Assembly (NCBI RefSeq): GCF_947495275.1
Contig: NZ_CANLYL010000003.1
Location: 124,001-188,000, forward strand
From: an uncultured Roseobacter sp.
GTDB lineage: Bacteria > Pseudomonadota > Alphaproteobacteria > Rhodobacterales > Rhodobacteraceae
Length of the DNA stretch: 64,000 nt
Direction: 5' to 3'
Shown: one piece after another, positions 18,133-28,634 of the stretch
Layout: the number at the start of each line of letters is the position of its first letter
Numbering within the stretch: position 1 is the first letter of the stretch
Position numbers and translations under genes: made by a program
Notes under the pieces: model-generated
The model's input: only the letters and a program-made list of their open reading frames with translations
Told to the model about the DNA's origin: nothing
Database searches by the model: none

Positions 18133-19380
18133 ATGGGCCGGTCATTCGGTCTGGCGGCCTATCGCGCCCTTTCCCGCAGGTCATCCAGCAAGTCTTTCAA
18201 CCCCATCCGCGACCGCCCCCAAAACGCTCTGATCTGGATTCATGCAGCAGAGCCCGACAACCTTCTGGCCATTGAAGATCTGGCGCATCGGCTCTGTGCT
18301 GCGCGCTTTGATCTGAGTGTGTTGATCACGTTGCCTGATCGCGAAAGTTTAGATGCCGCCCGCCACAACTCATCGAGTCAGAGTGCTATTATCTTCGATG
18401 AAATTCCGTCTGAACATCCCGCTGCCGTGGACGCATTTCTTGCGCACTGGGAACCTGTCATCTGTATTTGGACATGGGGTGGCTTGCGACCCAATCTGGT
18501 TCACCAGACCCATGAAGCAGGTGTGCCGATGGCGTTGATCGACGCAGATATCGGTGGTTTTGACAGCAAGCGGGACCGATGGTTGCCTGACCTGTCGCGA
18601 GATTTACTGAGCAGTTTCACGGCACTCATGGCGCGGACCGGGGCGGCATTGCGACGCCTGGAAACACTGGGGCTGAGGCCGGAACAGATCGAGTTGACGC
18701 CGCCCTTGCAAGCCGGTGGTCAGGCCCTGCCTTGCGAGGACAAAGATCTGACGGATATGACGCAGGCCCTTGGCGGGCGTCCTGTCTGGTTCGCCGCGCG
18801 CATTCAAAAAGACGAAGAGCGCGCCGTTCTGTCCGCACATCGGCACGCCTTGAGGTTTTCGCACAGATTGCTTCTGATCCTGCATCCTGCCGATAATGCC
18901 CTGACGGATGAGCTGTCCCAGATGGCACATGACGAAGGGTTTCGTGTCTGCAATTGGTCATCCGATGGTGATCCAAATGAAGCCACGCAGGTCCTGCTGG
19001 TTGAAGACGAGGAGGACCTGGGATTGTTTTATCGGCTTGCGCCGGTTTCCTTTTTGGGAAGCTCACTCAAGTCCGGCCATGGGGGGTGCAACCCGTTTGA
19101 AGCCGCGGCCCTCGGCTCTGCCGTGCTTTACGGGCCTAACGTGCGAAAATACCTGCCGTTCTACACGCGTCTGGCAAATGCAGGCGCGGCGCGCATTGTG
19201 AATGATGCACAGACGCTTGGCACAGCGGTGACCCGTTTGATCGCTCCGGACCAGGCGGCCGCGATGGCACATGCAGGGTGGGATGTGATCAGCCATGGGG
19301 CTGCCCTGACCGACAAGGTGATTGATCTGGTCAACACGACGCTGGACGGCCCGGCGGAGCATACCAATGCGAACGCCTGA
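18133..19380 (+). CDS. Kdo transferase-like glycosyltransferase (KdtA/WaaA family)
   Basis: A protein of 415 aa with the two-domain GT-B outline of Kdt[11 protein letters not shown] near residue 35, [15 protein letters not shown] and the central LIDADIGGF, then the C-terminal donor-site region [22 protein letters not shown]. The enzyme family adds Kdo to lipid A precursor at the inner membrane. Two oddities: the usual N-terminal membrane anchor is weak, and the HAVSVGE motif with its catalytic Glu reads HAAEPDN, so the Glu is shifted or lost. It may be a divergent transferase rather than the main KdtA. It overlaps lpxK by 14 bp, which supports a lipid A role. Confidence 0.78.
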   Translation: MGRSFGLAAYRALSRRSSSKSFNPIRDRPQNALIWIHAAEPDNLLAIEDLAHRLCAARFDLSVLITLPDRESLDAARHNSSSQSAIIFDEIPSEHPAAVDAFLAHWEPVICIWTWGGLRPNLVHQTHEAGVPMALIDADIGGFDSKRDRWLPDLSRDLLSSFTALMARTGAALRRLETLGLRPEQIELTPPLQAGGQALPCEDKDLTDMTQALGGRPVWFAARIQKDEERAVLSAHRHALRFSHRLLLILHPADNALTDELSQMAHDEGFRVCNWSSDGDPNEATQVLLVEDEEDLGLFYRLAPVSFLGSSLKSGHGGCNPFEAAALGSAVLYGPNVRKYLPFYTRLANAGAARIVNDAQTLGTAVTRLIAPDQAAAMAHAGWDVISHGAALTDKVIDLVNTTLDGPAEHTNANA

Positions 19381-20362
19381 ATTCTGGTTCACGTCGCCTG
19401 ACAAACCCGCATGGCCTGCCCGTCTCCTGAAACCTCTGGGCTGGATTTACGGAAGCGCCACAGCCAGAAGGCTACGGCAGGGCACCCCACTCAAACTGGA
19501 TATCCCTGTCGTTTGTGTCGGAAACATCAACGCAGGAGGCACAGGGAAAACACCGACTGTTATCGCAGTGCTGGAACATCTGACCTCACGCCATCATCAC
19601 CCGCATGTTGTCACTCGAGGCTACGGCGGCACCTTGAAGGGCCCCATACGCGTGGACCCGGCGCGTCATACGGCGGCTGAGGTGGGCGACGAACCGCTAC
19701 TGCTGGCCGCCTTTGCAGAAGTTTGGGTAGCACAGGACCGGGCCGAAGGCGGCAAGGCGGCGCAGGCGGCGGGTGCCACGGTTGTGGTTCTGGACGACGG
19801 GTTCCAAAACCCCGCTTTGCATCAGGACATCAGCATCGTGGTTGTCGATGCCGAACGCGGTTTTGGCAACGGGCTGTGCTTGCCGGCGGGCCCCTTGCGC
19901 GAACCGGTTGCCGCGGGTCTGACCCGTGCTCATGCGCTTTTGTCTATCGGGTCGCCATCCGCGCAGCGCGTATTCGATACACAGGGGGTACCCGTTGATC
20001 TGCCGCATGTTCGAGGCCAACTGGCACCGCTGCAAACCGGAATGATGTGGAAAGACGAGGCCGTGTTGGCCTTCGCGGGCATCGGACATCCGGAAAAATT
20101 CTTTGCCACATTGCGGGATCTTGGGGCCAATCTTGTTCATGCCGAGCCGCTGGAAGACCATCAGCCCTTGACGCCCGCGCTCATGGGACGCCTTGAGGCT
20201 GACGCTAAATCCCGAGGCGCGCAATTGGTCACGACAGAGAAAGATGCCGTGCGCCTGCCGGCCTCTTTCAGAACCAAGGTCATCACCCTGCCCGTGCGCC
20301 TGAAGTTGGACGCAGACCCAAATCCACTCTTTGATCTGCTGGACGGGTTGAAAGCTCCCTGA
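19367..20362 (+). CDS. lpxK: Tetraacyldisaccharide 4'-kinase
   Basis: A protein of 331 aa that phosphorylates the 4' position of the lipid A disaccharide at the inner membrane. It shows the N-terminal PEFWF start, the P-loop [15 protein letters not shown] and the downstream SRGYGG-type sequence ([12 protein letters not shown]), then [13 protein letters not shown], all typical of LpxK. The start at 19367 lies inside the end of the kdtA-like gene. It is the last gene of the operon and is followed after 11 bp by the convergent CoA-transferase gene. Confidence 0.96.
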   Translation: MRTPEFWFTSPDKPAWPARLLKPLGWIYGSATARRLRQGTPLKLDIPVVCVGNINAGGTGKTPTVIAVLEHLTSRHHHPHVVTRGYGGTLKGPIRVDPARHTAAEVGDEPLLLAAFAEVWVAQDRAEGGKAAQAAGATVVVLDDGFQNPALHQDISIVVVDAERGFGNGLCLPAGPLREPVAAGLTRAHALLSIGSPSAQRVFDTQGVPVDLPHVRGQLAPLQTGMMWKDEAVLAFAGIGHPEKFFATLRDLGANLVHAEPLEDHQPLTPALMGRLEADAKSRGAQLVTTEKDAVRLPASFRTKVITLPVRLKLDADPNPLFDLLDGLKAP

Positions 20363-20373
20363 AACCGGAGTCG

Positions 20374-21495
20374 TCAGTCGGTTGGATCATTCTCGCCCAG
20401 TTTCGGGGCAGGCCTTTTTAGCGACAGTTCGGCATCGGAAAACGTGAACGGCGACCGTACACCCGGCACGCCGTCGAGCGATAGTTCCATCTCACGCGCT
20501 TTGACCTGAGGGTCCGCCATCACATCGGCCATGTCGTTGATCGGTCCCGCGGGAACACCTTCTGCCTCGCAAGCCACCAGCAGATCGTCGCGGGTCCGCA
20601 AACGGGTCGCAGCGGTCAACCGTTCTATCATGTCAGCCCGGTTGGCCAGCCTGTCCACGTTTTTGAGGAACTCCGGAGCCGATGCCATCTGCTCCAGCCC
20701 CAGCAGTTTGCACAGGCGCTGATATTGCCCGTCATTTCCGGTGGCAATGATCACATGTCCGTCTGCGCAATCAAAAACCTGATAAGGTGCCAGATTCACA
20801 TGTGCATTGCCCATCCTTTGAGGCGGCACGCCGGTGGTCAGATAGTTCATTGCCTGATTGGACGTCACCGAAACAGCGACATCCAGCAGCGACATGTCAA
20901 TGTGTTGCCCACGGCCCGTCTGATGGCATTGATGCACCGCTGCGAGAATGGCAGTTGTTGCATAAATCCCGGTCAGAATATCGGTGATGGCGATGCCGTA
21001 TTTCTGGGGTTGTCCCTCTGGCTCGCCGGTCAGTGACATCAGCCCGGACATCCCCTGAATGATGAAATCATAGCCCGCCCGTGACGCATAGGGTCCGCTG
21101 TGACCAAATCCCGTGATCGAGCAATAGATCAGCTGCGGAAACTCTCTGGACAGGCTGTCATAATCCAACCCGTATTTCGCCAGACCACCGGTTTTGAAGT
21201 TCTCTATCAGGATGTCCGCGCCCGCCAGGAGCGATTTGACCTTTTGCTGACCTTCCCGGGTTCGAAAATCCGCAGTGACCGATTTCTTGCCCCGATTGGC
21301 GGAATGAAAATAGGCGGCGGAGATATCATCGTCCCGCGTCACAAAGGGTGGTCCCCATTGGCGCGTGTCATCGCCCGCGGGGCTTTCTACCTTGGTGACG
21401 TCACAACCAAGGTCGGATAGTGTCTGGCCAGCCCAGGGGCCGGCCAACACGCGTGCCAGTTCAACGACCTTGAGACCGGCCAGCGGCGCCGTCAT
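20374..21495 (-). CDS. CaiB/BaiF family CoA transferase
   Basis: A class III CoA transferase of 373 aa. It begins LAGLKVVELARVLAGPWAGQ, followed by the CoA-binding NRGKKSVTADF, and has an Asp in AITDILTGIYA at the position of the catalytic aspartate that forms the acyl anhydride. The family moves CoA between organic acids (formyl/oxalyl, carnitine, bile acids, and others). The substrate is not evident. Its ATG shares one base with the stop of the DsbA-like gene (TAATG), so it is translated from the same message. Confidence 0.92.
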   Translation of the reverse strand: MTAPLAGLKVVELARVLAGPWAGQTLSDLGCDVTKVESPAGDDTRQWGPPFVTRDDDISAAYFHSANRGKKSVTADFRTREGQQKVKSLLAGADILIENFKTGGLAKYGLDYDSLSREFPQLIYCSITGFGHSGPYASRAGYDFIIQGMSGLMSLTGEPEGQPQKYGIAITDILTGIYATTAILAAVHQCHQTGRGQHIDMSLLDVAVSVTSNQAMNYLTTGVPPQRMGNAHVNLAPYQVFDCADGHVIIATGNDGQYQRLCKLLGLEQMASAPEFLKNVDRLANRADMIERLTAATRLRTRDDLLVACEAEGVPAGPINDMADVMADPQVKAREMELSLDGVPGVRSPFTFSDAELSLKRPAPKLGENDPTD

Positions 21496-22166
21496 TACTC
21501 AGCTGCGGCGTCGATAAGTTCGGCCATTTCCGCGTAAGGCATATTGGAGTATTTCTGGCCGTTGATGACAAAGCTGGGCGTGCTGTCCACGCCGTCAGCG
21601 GTTGCATTTTCCTGATACCACGCCACCAGCGTCCGGGCGTTGTCACCATCCTGCAAACAAGCCTCCATCGTGTCTGCATCCAACCCGGCCAGACGCCCGA
21701 TCTTGCGCAATTCCTCGACAATGGCCGTCGGCTCGCCTGCCCGTGCCCATTCGGATTGGCCAGCGTAAATCAGATCGGCCATCCCAAAGAACTTTTCCGG
21801 TGTGCCTGCACAACGGGCAATCATCGAAGCCCAGAGGCCGTAGCGGTCAAAATAAACCTCGCGGTAGACGAAATTGATTTTGCCGGTGTCGATATAGTCG
21901 GCCTTGAGCTGCTTGTAGGCGCCCGCGTGGAAAGACGCACAATGCGGGCAGGTGAAGGATGCATATTCGATCACGGTCACGGGGGCGTCCGGGTTGCCAA
22001 GGGTCATTTCAGCGATGGTGGAGGTGTCGATATCCGCCTCCGTTTCCTGAGCGTTGGCAGCCCCCAGCGGATCAGCCGGCGTGACGGAAGTGCCGGGCGA
22101 GGTTATGAAATAGGCACCCAGCCCAAGAGCAGCCACGGCTGCAGAAATAATCATCATACGCGACAT
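21495..22166 (-). CDS. DsbA-family thiol-disulfide protein
   Basis: A protein of 223 aa. Residues 2-22 are a hydrophobic anchor or signal, followed by a linker and a DsbA-like thioredoxin fold with the active-site CPHC (YASFTCPHCASFHAG) and the cis-Pro segment VDSTPSFVINGQ. It should be a periplasmic oxidase or isomerase, closest to the BdbD/DsbA-like group with an inserted helical domain. It follows dciA by 13 bp and precedes the CoA transferase with a 1-base overlap, so all three are on one transcript. Confidence 0.93.
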   Translation of the reverse strand: MSRMMIISAAVAALGLGAYFITSPGTSVTPADPLGAANAQETEADIDTSTIAEMTLGNPDAPVTVIEYASFTCPHCASFHAGAYKQLKADYIDTGKINFVYREVYFDRYGLWASMIARCAGTPEKFFGMADLIYAGQSEWARAGEPTAIVEELRKIGRLAGLDADTMEACLQDGDNARTLVAWYQENATADGVDSTPSFVINGQKYSNMPYAEMAELIDAAAE

Positions 22167-22179
22167 CGCAGGTTCCTTT

Positions 22180-22689
22180 TCAACGATTTGTCTTGTTTAG
22201 AATGTTTTCGCCAAGCCGTGCCAATGCGTCACGAAGTCCCGCATCTTCGACAGGGCTTGCGACCTCTGTTGCTTTTCGGCGTAGCGCAGGGTCAACCGGG
22301 GTCTTGTTTTGAACAGGTGCGGCGGGATCGAAGGCAAATTGCCCTTCCGCAAATCCGGTTGCAGCGGTCTGCGTCACCCGAATGCGGGCAATGGCGTTGT
22401 ATCCGTAGACCGAGTTCACCTTTTGCCGCAGCTGTTCTTTCTGCATCTCCAGCATCGGGGCGTTCGATCCAGTGGTTAGCAGCGTCAGCGTGGCCCCCAT
22501 GCCACCGCGCCCATAGCCGACCTCGACCGGTCGCGAGATCGACGCAATATCCTTGCCAACAATCTCTGCCCATTGGGTCAGCAACCGGCTTTGCGCAAAA
22601 CCCCGGCTTTCGGAGGCCGAGCGAATCCGACCCGTAAGCAGGCTGGATGTGCGCTTGAAGCCTTTTGTACTGGCACGTCGGGGTGGCAT
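22180..22689 (-). CDS. dciA: DciA-like protein (DUF721)
   Basis: A protein of 169 aa with the DUF721 core: an N-terminal basic helix region, then SRLLTQWAEIVGKDIASISRPV and a KH-like stretch (MGATLTLLTTGSNAPMLEMQ, LRQKVNSVYGYNAI). DciA-type proteins interact with the replicative helicase DnaB and are needed for replication initiation where DnaC is absent. The divergent placement against mutY and next to a dsbA-like gene is the pattern I associate with alphaproteobacteria. The C-terminal 60 residues are low-complexity and variable. Confidence 0.88.
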   Translation of the reverse strand: MPPRRASTKGFKRTSSLLTGRIRSASESRGFAQSRLLTQWAEIVGKDIASISRPVEVGYGRGGMGATLTLLTTGSNAPMLEMQKEQLRQKVNSVYGYNAIARIRVTQTAATGFAEGQFAFDPAAPVQNKTPVDPALRRKATEVASPVEDAGLRDALARLGENILNKTNR

Positions 22690-22774
22690 CGCTATCTTTC
22701 ACAGAACACACTTGCGTGAACATAGCGTCTCAGCGTGCGCGCAACCAGACCAAGCAGCCGGAAGATCATAAACA

Positions 22775-23851
22775 TTGCGTGACATTTCCCACAATTCCGA
22801 CCCACTGAGCGATCGCTTGCTGGCTTGGTACGACATTCATGCCCGGCGCATGCCGTGGCGCGTATCGCCCCAGGATCGCAAGGCAGGCGTCTTGCCCGAC
22901 CCTTACCGGGTGTGGATGTCAGAAGTGATGTTGCAACAGACCACTGTTGTGACGGTCAAAGACTACTTTCAGCGCTTCACGGAGCGTTGGCCAACGGTAT
23001 CTGATCTGGCAGCGGCGCAAGATGCTGATGTGATGGGCGAATGGGCCGGGCTGGGGTATTACGCCCGGGCACGTAACCTGCTGAAATGCGCCCGTCAGGT
23101 TGTGGCAAATCACGGCGGCGTCTTCCCGGCAGATCATGCCGCTTTGCTGAGATTGCCGGGGATTGGACCCTATACCGCGGCGGCGATCTCTTCGATTGCC
23201 TTTGATCTGCCCCACGCGGTTCTGGACGGCAATGTCGAGCGGGTGATGGCGCGACTGCGCGACATCCACACACCGCTGCCCGAGGCAAAACCAATCCTGA
23301 TGCGTGAGGCGGAGATTTTGACACCCGACCAGCGTGCCGGAGACTATGCGCAGGCGGTCATGGATCTGGGTGCTACCATCTGCACCCCGCGCAATCCGGC
23401 CTGTGGCATTTGCCCGTGGTCGGAACCCTGCAAGGCCCGCGCCGAGGGTACGGCACCGACCCTGCCCAAAAAGACCCCGAAAAAAGCCAAGCCGACCCGA
23501 CACGGCATTCTCTATATCGGCAGGCGCAAAGACGGGGCATGGCTGCTGGAAACACGCCCGGAAAAAGGCCTCTTGGGGGGTATGTTGGGGTGGCCGGGAT
23601 CTGATTGGACAGATAAGGACAGCCCGATTCCAGAAACCCCCGCGCCCTGTGCCGGAGATTGGCAAATGGTACCGGGCGAGGTGCGCCACACATTCACACA
23701 TTTTCACCTGCGCCTTGCCATTTACGTCGCAACGTTACCGGATGAAGTCACTGCTGAGCGCGGTCATTTTGCCGCCCCGGAAACATTCAGGCCCTCTGAT
23801 CTGCCCACGGTCATGCGCAAAGCCTTTGATCTGGCCCGAAGTGCGTTTTGA
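22775..23851 (+). CDS. mutY: A/G-specific adenine DNA glycosylase
   Basis: A repair enzyme of 358 aa that removes adenine mispaired with 8-oxoguanine. Visible features: E50 (MSEVMLQQT) and D151 (VLDGNVERV) as catalytic acids, the helix-hairpin-helix LPGIGPYTAAA at 127-137, the 4Fe-4S cysteines C203, C210, C213 and C219 (C-x6-C-x2-C-x5-C), and a C-terminal NUDIX-like domain for 8-oxoG recognition. The frame begins with TTG at 22775 because a stop lies just upstream; GGAAG is about 10 bases before it. The 85 bp between it and dciA hold divergent promoters. Confidence 0.96.
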   Translation: MRDISHNSDPLSDRLLAWYDIHARRMPWRVSPQDRKAGVLPDPYRVWMSEVMLQQTTVVTVKDYFQRFTERWPTVSDLAAAQDADVMGEWAGLGYYARARNLLKCARQVVANHGGVFPADHAALLRLPGIGPYTAAAISSIAFDLPHAVLDGNVERVMARLRDIHTPLPEAKPILMREAEILTPDQRAGDYAQAVMDLGATICTPRNPACGICPWSEPCKARAEGTAPTLPKKTPKKAKPTRHGILYIGRRKDGAWLLETRPEKGLLGGMLGWPGSDWTDKDSPIPETPAPCAGDWQMVPGEVRHTFTHFHLRLAIYVATLPDEVTAERGHFAAPETFRPSDLPTVMRKAFDLARSAF

Positions 23852-23922
23852 GCGTTGCGTCACACTTGGTGAAACAGGCAAAGCCGTTCTAGATTGCGAT
23901 CGAGAGGAGAACGGAAACCCTG

Positions 23923-25080
23923 ATGCGAGATGACCTGAAAACCGTTCCAATGTCAGAGCTTGTGAAGATCACGCGCGCGGCACCCTTCTGGATGTCGATG
24001 CTGTTGGTCCCTGTCGCTTGGCTAAGTGCCCTTTATGGTGGCTGGACGATCTGGTTATTGCCGGTTGTCACCTGGTATCTGTTTTCCGCTCTCGACGCGC
24101 TTTTCGGGCGTGACGGGACCAATGCGGATCCGTCAACACCGGACGATCACCTTTACTGGTATCGCGCGGTGACCATGATATGGGCACCGGTCCAGTTTTT
24201 CCTGCTCTTCAGTCTGATCTGGTATGTGCCTCAGGCGCAGCACCTGAGCAGTTTTGACCGCATTATTCTCTTTTTTGGGGTTGGTGTGATCACCGGAACC
24301 GTCGGGATCAATTACAGCCACGAACTGATGCACCAGAAGAACAAGACTGAGCGATGGATGGCCGATCTGCTGCTTGCGATGGTGCTCTATTCGCATTTCC
24401 GTTCTGAACACCTGCTGGTGCATCACCGCTATGTCGGCACGCCACGCGATGCTGTGACGGCGCGTTATAATGAAGGATTTCACCGGTTCTACCCACGTGT
24501 GTTGAAGCAGTCCCTATGTTCGGCCTTTGGTGCAGAAAAGCAGATGCTGGCACGGCGCAATCTGCCCTGGCATGATTTGGGCAATCCCTTCTTTAGATAC
24601 TGGCTGTTGCAGGCGCTCATGCTGGTTTTGGCCTTCTTGCTGGGCGGTTGGTCGGGCCTTGGCCTTTTTGTGGTGCAAGCGGGCACCGCGATCTGGCAGT
24701 TGGAACTGGTCAATTACATCGAACACTACGGGCTGACGCGCAAACACTTGGGCGATGGAAAATATGAACACGTCAAACCCCAACATTCATGGAATGCAGA
24801 TCATCGCGTTTCCAACTGGCTGTTGATCAATCTGCAACGACATTCAGATCATCACTACAAACCAGATCGCCGCTTTCCGGTACTCCAAACATATGCCGAC
24901 ACTGACGCTCCACAGTTACCCTATGGCTATCCAGTCATGACCATGGTCGCGATGGTTCCGCCGTTGTGGCGGCGTGTGATGAACCCCAAGGTGCGCCGAT
25001 GGCGTCGAATGTACTATCCGGAAGTTACCGACTGGAGTGCTTACAACTCCGCGACCAACCCGTATCCGAGTGCAAACTGA
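23923..25080 (+). CDS. alkB: AlkB-type alkane 1-monooxygenase
   Basis: An integral-membrane di-iron hydroxylase of 385 aa. It carries the AlkB histidine boxes HELMHQ (133-138), EHLLVHH (162-168) and LQRHSDHH, plus the AlkB signature NYIEHYGL. Hydrophobic segments at about 22-38, 40-60, 85-102, 112-130 and two around 225-260 suit the six-helix family. It should oxidise medium-chain n-alkanes terminally, using electrons from rubredoxin. No rubredoxin, rubredoxin reductase or alk regulator is nearby, so electron partners must be encoded elsewhere. GAGGAG lies upstream of the ATG at 23923; a downstream ATG (MSELVK) is an alternative. Confidence 0.95.
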   Translation: MRDDLKTVPMSELVKITRAAPFWMSMLLVPVAWLSALYGGWTIWLLPVVTWYLFSALDALFGRDGTNADPSTPDDHLYWYRAVTMIWAPVQFFLLFSLIWYVPQAQHLSSFDRIILFFGVGVITGTVGINYSHELMHQKNKTERWMADLLLAMVLYSHFRSEHLLVHHRYVGTPRDAVTARYNEGFHRFYPRVLKQSLCSAFGAEKQMLARRNLPWHDLGNPFFRYWLLQALMLVLAFLLGGWSGLGLFVVQAGTAIWQLELVNYIEHYGLTRKHLGDGKYEHVKPQHSWNADHRVSNWLLINLQRHSDHHYKPDRRFPVLQTYADTDAPQLPYGYPVMTMVAMVPPLWRRVMNPKVRRWRRMYYPEVTDWSAYNSATNPYPSAN

Positions 25081-25144
25081 ACACCATATCTTAAGGCTTT
25101 TATGCGCAACTATCTCTTCAGGTGGACCGACGTGAGAGCCCAGA

Positions 25145-25570
25145 ATGCAGCAGCAAATTGCAGCACCTCAGCATAGTACACAGACCCGTACTTGTCTGAT
25201 TGTTGAAGACAGTACTTTTGATCAAGAACGGATTAAACGTATCCTGGACAAAAGTTTCAAAGGTGTTTTTGTCGCCGTCGCCGCGACGATCGAAGACGCG
25301 CGGCAGCACATGTCTCAGTACCAGACCAGTTTCATCCTGCTGGACAACAATCTGCCTGACGGGACCGGGGCCAATTTCGCCGTCGAACTCGCTCAGGACC
25401 CAAACTTCGCAAAGATCCCGATTGTGATTGTCAGCGACTGGCCGACACCCTTCATGTTCGACAAAGCGCAATCCGCGGGTGTTATCCACGTTGTCAATAA
25501 ATCTGATTTTGGCGCGCGCTACATCCACGCGGCGATGAACCATAAAGTCATTCCCAAACGTATAAACTGA
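25145..25570 (+). CDS. Stand-alone CheY-like receiver protein
   Basis: A protein of 141 aa with a single receiver domain: acidic residues in LIVEDSTFDQ, phospho-acceptor Asp in FILLDNNLPDGTG, the Ser/Thr switch in IVIVSDWPTP, and the conserved Lys in VVNKSDF. There is no output domain, so it acts by protein contact (for example a phosphorelay or chemotaxis-type target). It is 64 bp after alkB on the same strand, but nothing shows a functional link. An N-terminal extension of about 14 Gln/Ser-rich residues precedes the fold. Confidence 0.9.
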   Translation: MQQQIAAPQHSTQTRTCLIVEDSTFDQERIKRILDKSFKGVFVAVAATIEDARQHMSQYQTSFILLDNNLPDGTGANFAVELAQDPNFAKIPIVIVSDWPTPFMFDKAQSAGVIHVVNKSDFGARYIHAAMNHKVIPKRIN

Positions 25571-25613
25571 CACGCCTGAGTTTCGTCAGATGCTGGCGGA
25601 TTTCATCATCGCA

Positions 25614-25640
25614 GAAAAAACCCCGCCTGACAGGCGGGGC
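25614..25640 (-). terminator. Rho-independent terminator (ccrM side)
   Basis: CCCCGCCTGACAGGCGGGG (25621-25639) is a near-perfect hairpin. On the minus strand it is followed by six T's (the A-run 25615-25620), so it terminates leftward transcription from ccrM. It lies between the convergent receiver gene and ccrM, about 70 bp after the ccrM stop. Confidence 0.88.
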
Positions 25641-25707
25641 AAGTTGAGTGCCTTAGAAGGCAGCCTCGTTCAGAAGGCCACAGGCACCGGCGGTGTTCAG
25701 TGAAAAT

Positions 25708-26891
<1,184 letters not shown>

Positions 26892-26893
<2 letters not shown>

Positions 26894-27536
26894 AAGGCTT
26901 TAACATTTTTTCTTGATACAACATATTGTGTACCGGTTTAAACGTTCGTCTATGGTGTGGGGTTGGCCCAAGATTTTGAAGCGCAGACATGTGGCTTTTT
27001 GATCCATATCCCATGTTCGTCTCCCAACCATAACCCGGATGCTGTTGCGCCAAATCCACCATGATCTTGTCGCGACATATTTTCGCCACAATTGACGCCG
27101 CAGAAATCGACAGACAACGTGTATCTCCCTTGACCACCGGTTGGGCTGATATGTTCATGCCGCGTGGCACCATCGAGCCGTCGATCAGCACGTGATCCGG
27201 TGCAACATCAAGGCCCGCGACAGCGCGCTGCATGGCAAGGTGACTGGCCCGCAATATGTTATGCTGTTCGATTTCTTCAACGCTCGCGTGCCCGATGGAG
27301 AAATCGGCACTTTGCATCAGCAACTCGGCCAGATGAGCCCTGCGCTTGGCGGTGAGCTGTTTGGAATCGTTTAGCCCGTCGGGAATGCATGCGGGGTCTA
27401 GGACTACCGCCGCCGCGGTCACCGGACCGGCCAGTGGCCCGCGCCCAACTTCGTCAACACCGGCCACCCGGAGCTTTCCGGATGCATAGGCCGCCTGTTC
27501 CATTTCGAAATCGGGTTTCATCTCTTCTGCATCCAA
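26892..27536 (-). CDS. rnhB: Ribonuclease HII
   Basis: A protein of 214 aa that cleaves RNA in RNA-DNA hybrids and removes misincorporated ribonucleotides. The active-site signature is VAGVDEVGRGPLAGPV (catalytic Asp and Glu), with further acids in LIDGSMVPRG and in SIVAKICRDKIM. Length is slightly above average through a short N-terminal lead. AGGA lies 7 bases before the ATG at 27536, supporting this start over the ATG five codons later. It lies just upstream of ccrM on the same strand, an arrangement common in alphaproteobacteria. Confidence 0.96.
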
Positions 27537-27570
27537 TGATCCTGCAAAAGGTGCAACCCCCCAAGAAAAA

Positions 27571-27676
27571 ACGCGCGCCCTTTAAAGACGCGCGTTACAC
27601 TGGTTAAGCAAAAGAAGGAGGCGCCCGAACGCCCCCTTCTTGAACAAAGCCGGTTTTGGGGGACCCACCCGGCTTT
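27571..27676 (-). terminator. Three tandem hairpins after the secreted-protein gene
   Basis: Read leftward from the stop of the gene at 27691: AAAGCCGG/CCGGCTTT (27646-27676, long loop), then GAAGGGGGCG-TTCG-GGCGCCTCCTTC (27612-27641, one mismatch, UUCG loop), then ACGCGCG/CGCGCGT (27571-27595) followed by TTTTTTCTTG. The last has a proper U-run on the minus strand and the best case as terminator. Three stems in a row before rnhB isolate the two genes transcriptionally. Confidence 0.7.
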
Positions 27677-27690
27677 GCATCAGCGCGTCA

Positions 27691-28170
27691 TTAGCGGCGC
27701 GCTAATTGGTATCCTCTGTCGCGCAGGCAACGGGCATCGTATCCCCGACGGGACTGATCATCGCCGCGCAGGCGAATAAAGCAGTCACGCGGCAATTTGT
27801 TGACGTGCTTGTAGTTCCGCTCAAGACAGCGATTGCCGAAATAGCGAACGCGCCCTTGGCGGGTTTGCGCGCTGCGCAGACAATCACCGGGCAACAAACG
27901 CCGTTTTGCGCGGTTCGGAAGCGGGCGCGGTTCGAGATCGTAAACGCGGGGGCTGCTTTCATAGATGGGCGCCTGGTAAGTATTCCGGGTGACCGTGTCG
28001 CGCTCTTTATTGCGCTTGTTTCGATCATGAATGACCTTGCCGACAATCGCGACCCCGGCAATGGCGGCAAGCGCCTTCAGCAGGTCGTTGTCGGCACGGG
28101 CAGGCGCGCTGCCAATCGCGGTAACAGCCAGAGCGGCAGCAACGATCGTGGCAATGAATTTACGGTGCAT
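27691..28170 (-). CDS. Secreted Arg-rich protein of unknown function
   Basis: A protein of 159 aa with a clear signal peptide (MHRKFIATIVAAALAVTAIG.., cleavage near ARA-DN). The mature part has a short Ala/Gly-rich hydrophobic stretch (AIAGVAIVGKVI), a charged linker, then a basic C-terminal region with four cysteines (GDCLRSA, NRCLER, RDCFIRL, ARCLRD) that could form two disulfides in the periplasm. I do not recognise the family. The gene stands alone, divergent from the next two and closed by three hairpins. Confidence 0.75.
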   Translation of the reverse strand: MHRKFIATIVAAALAVTAIGSAPARADNDLLKALAAIAGVAIVGKVIHDRNKRNKERDTVTRNTYQAPIYESSPRVYDLEPRPLPNRAKRRLLPGDCLRSAQTRQGRVRYFGNRCLERNYKHVNKLPRDCFIRLRGDDQSRRGYDARCLRDRGYQLARR

Positions 28171-28346
28171 CGGGAACCCCTTTCAGTAGATATTGTCCAG
28201 CCGTCCGAGAACCGACCGTCTTGTCCCGATCAAACTGGGCTCACCCCCCTCCGACAGGCAATATCGCTCGACTGATATCTGATAACAAAACGGCTAAGGC
28301 CCCTTTGTTATTGAATATCTCCTCGTTCATGCGCAGGATTGGGCGC

Positions 28347-28634
28347 ATGAAACACATGTCTCTCATTTTGGGCGTCGTGGTCACATTGCTGATACCGGAT
28401 TCTGGATTTTCAGCGGACTGCTATGCCGATTACAAAGCCAAACAAGACAACCCGTTGCGGCTGCACTATGGTGTGGCGCAAATCTCGGAGTGCTCGAAAG
28501 GTGCAGCCAAAGCTGAACTGTCAGCACGGCTCGCAGCACAGGGATGGACCTTGCTGAACATCGTTTCAGTGTTCGACGAAAGTGGTTTGGCAAAAAGGAA
28601 ACAGAGTGCAGGACCCAACTACCTCCGCTTCTGA
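28347..28634 (+). CDS. Small secreted protein, unknown function
   Basis: A protein of 95 aa beginning MKHMSLILGVVVTLLIPDSG, a signal peptide with cleavage near FSA-DC. The mature part of about 70 aa has two cysteines (DCYADYKA and ISECSKGA) that could form one disulfide, then LAAQGWTLLNIVSVFDESGL. It resembles small Rhodobacterales periplasmic proteins without assigned role. The ATG at 28347 is chosen for the signal peptide; the ATG at 28329 in the same frame is possible. It overlaps the next gene by 29 bp, so the two are coupled. Confidence 0.7.
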   Translation: MKHMSLILGVVVTLLIPDSGFSADCYADYKAKQDNPLRLHYGVAQISECSKGAAKAELSARLAAQGWTLLNIVSVFDESGLAKRKQSAGPNYLRF

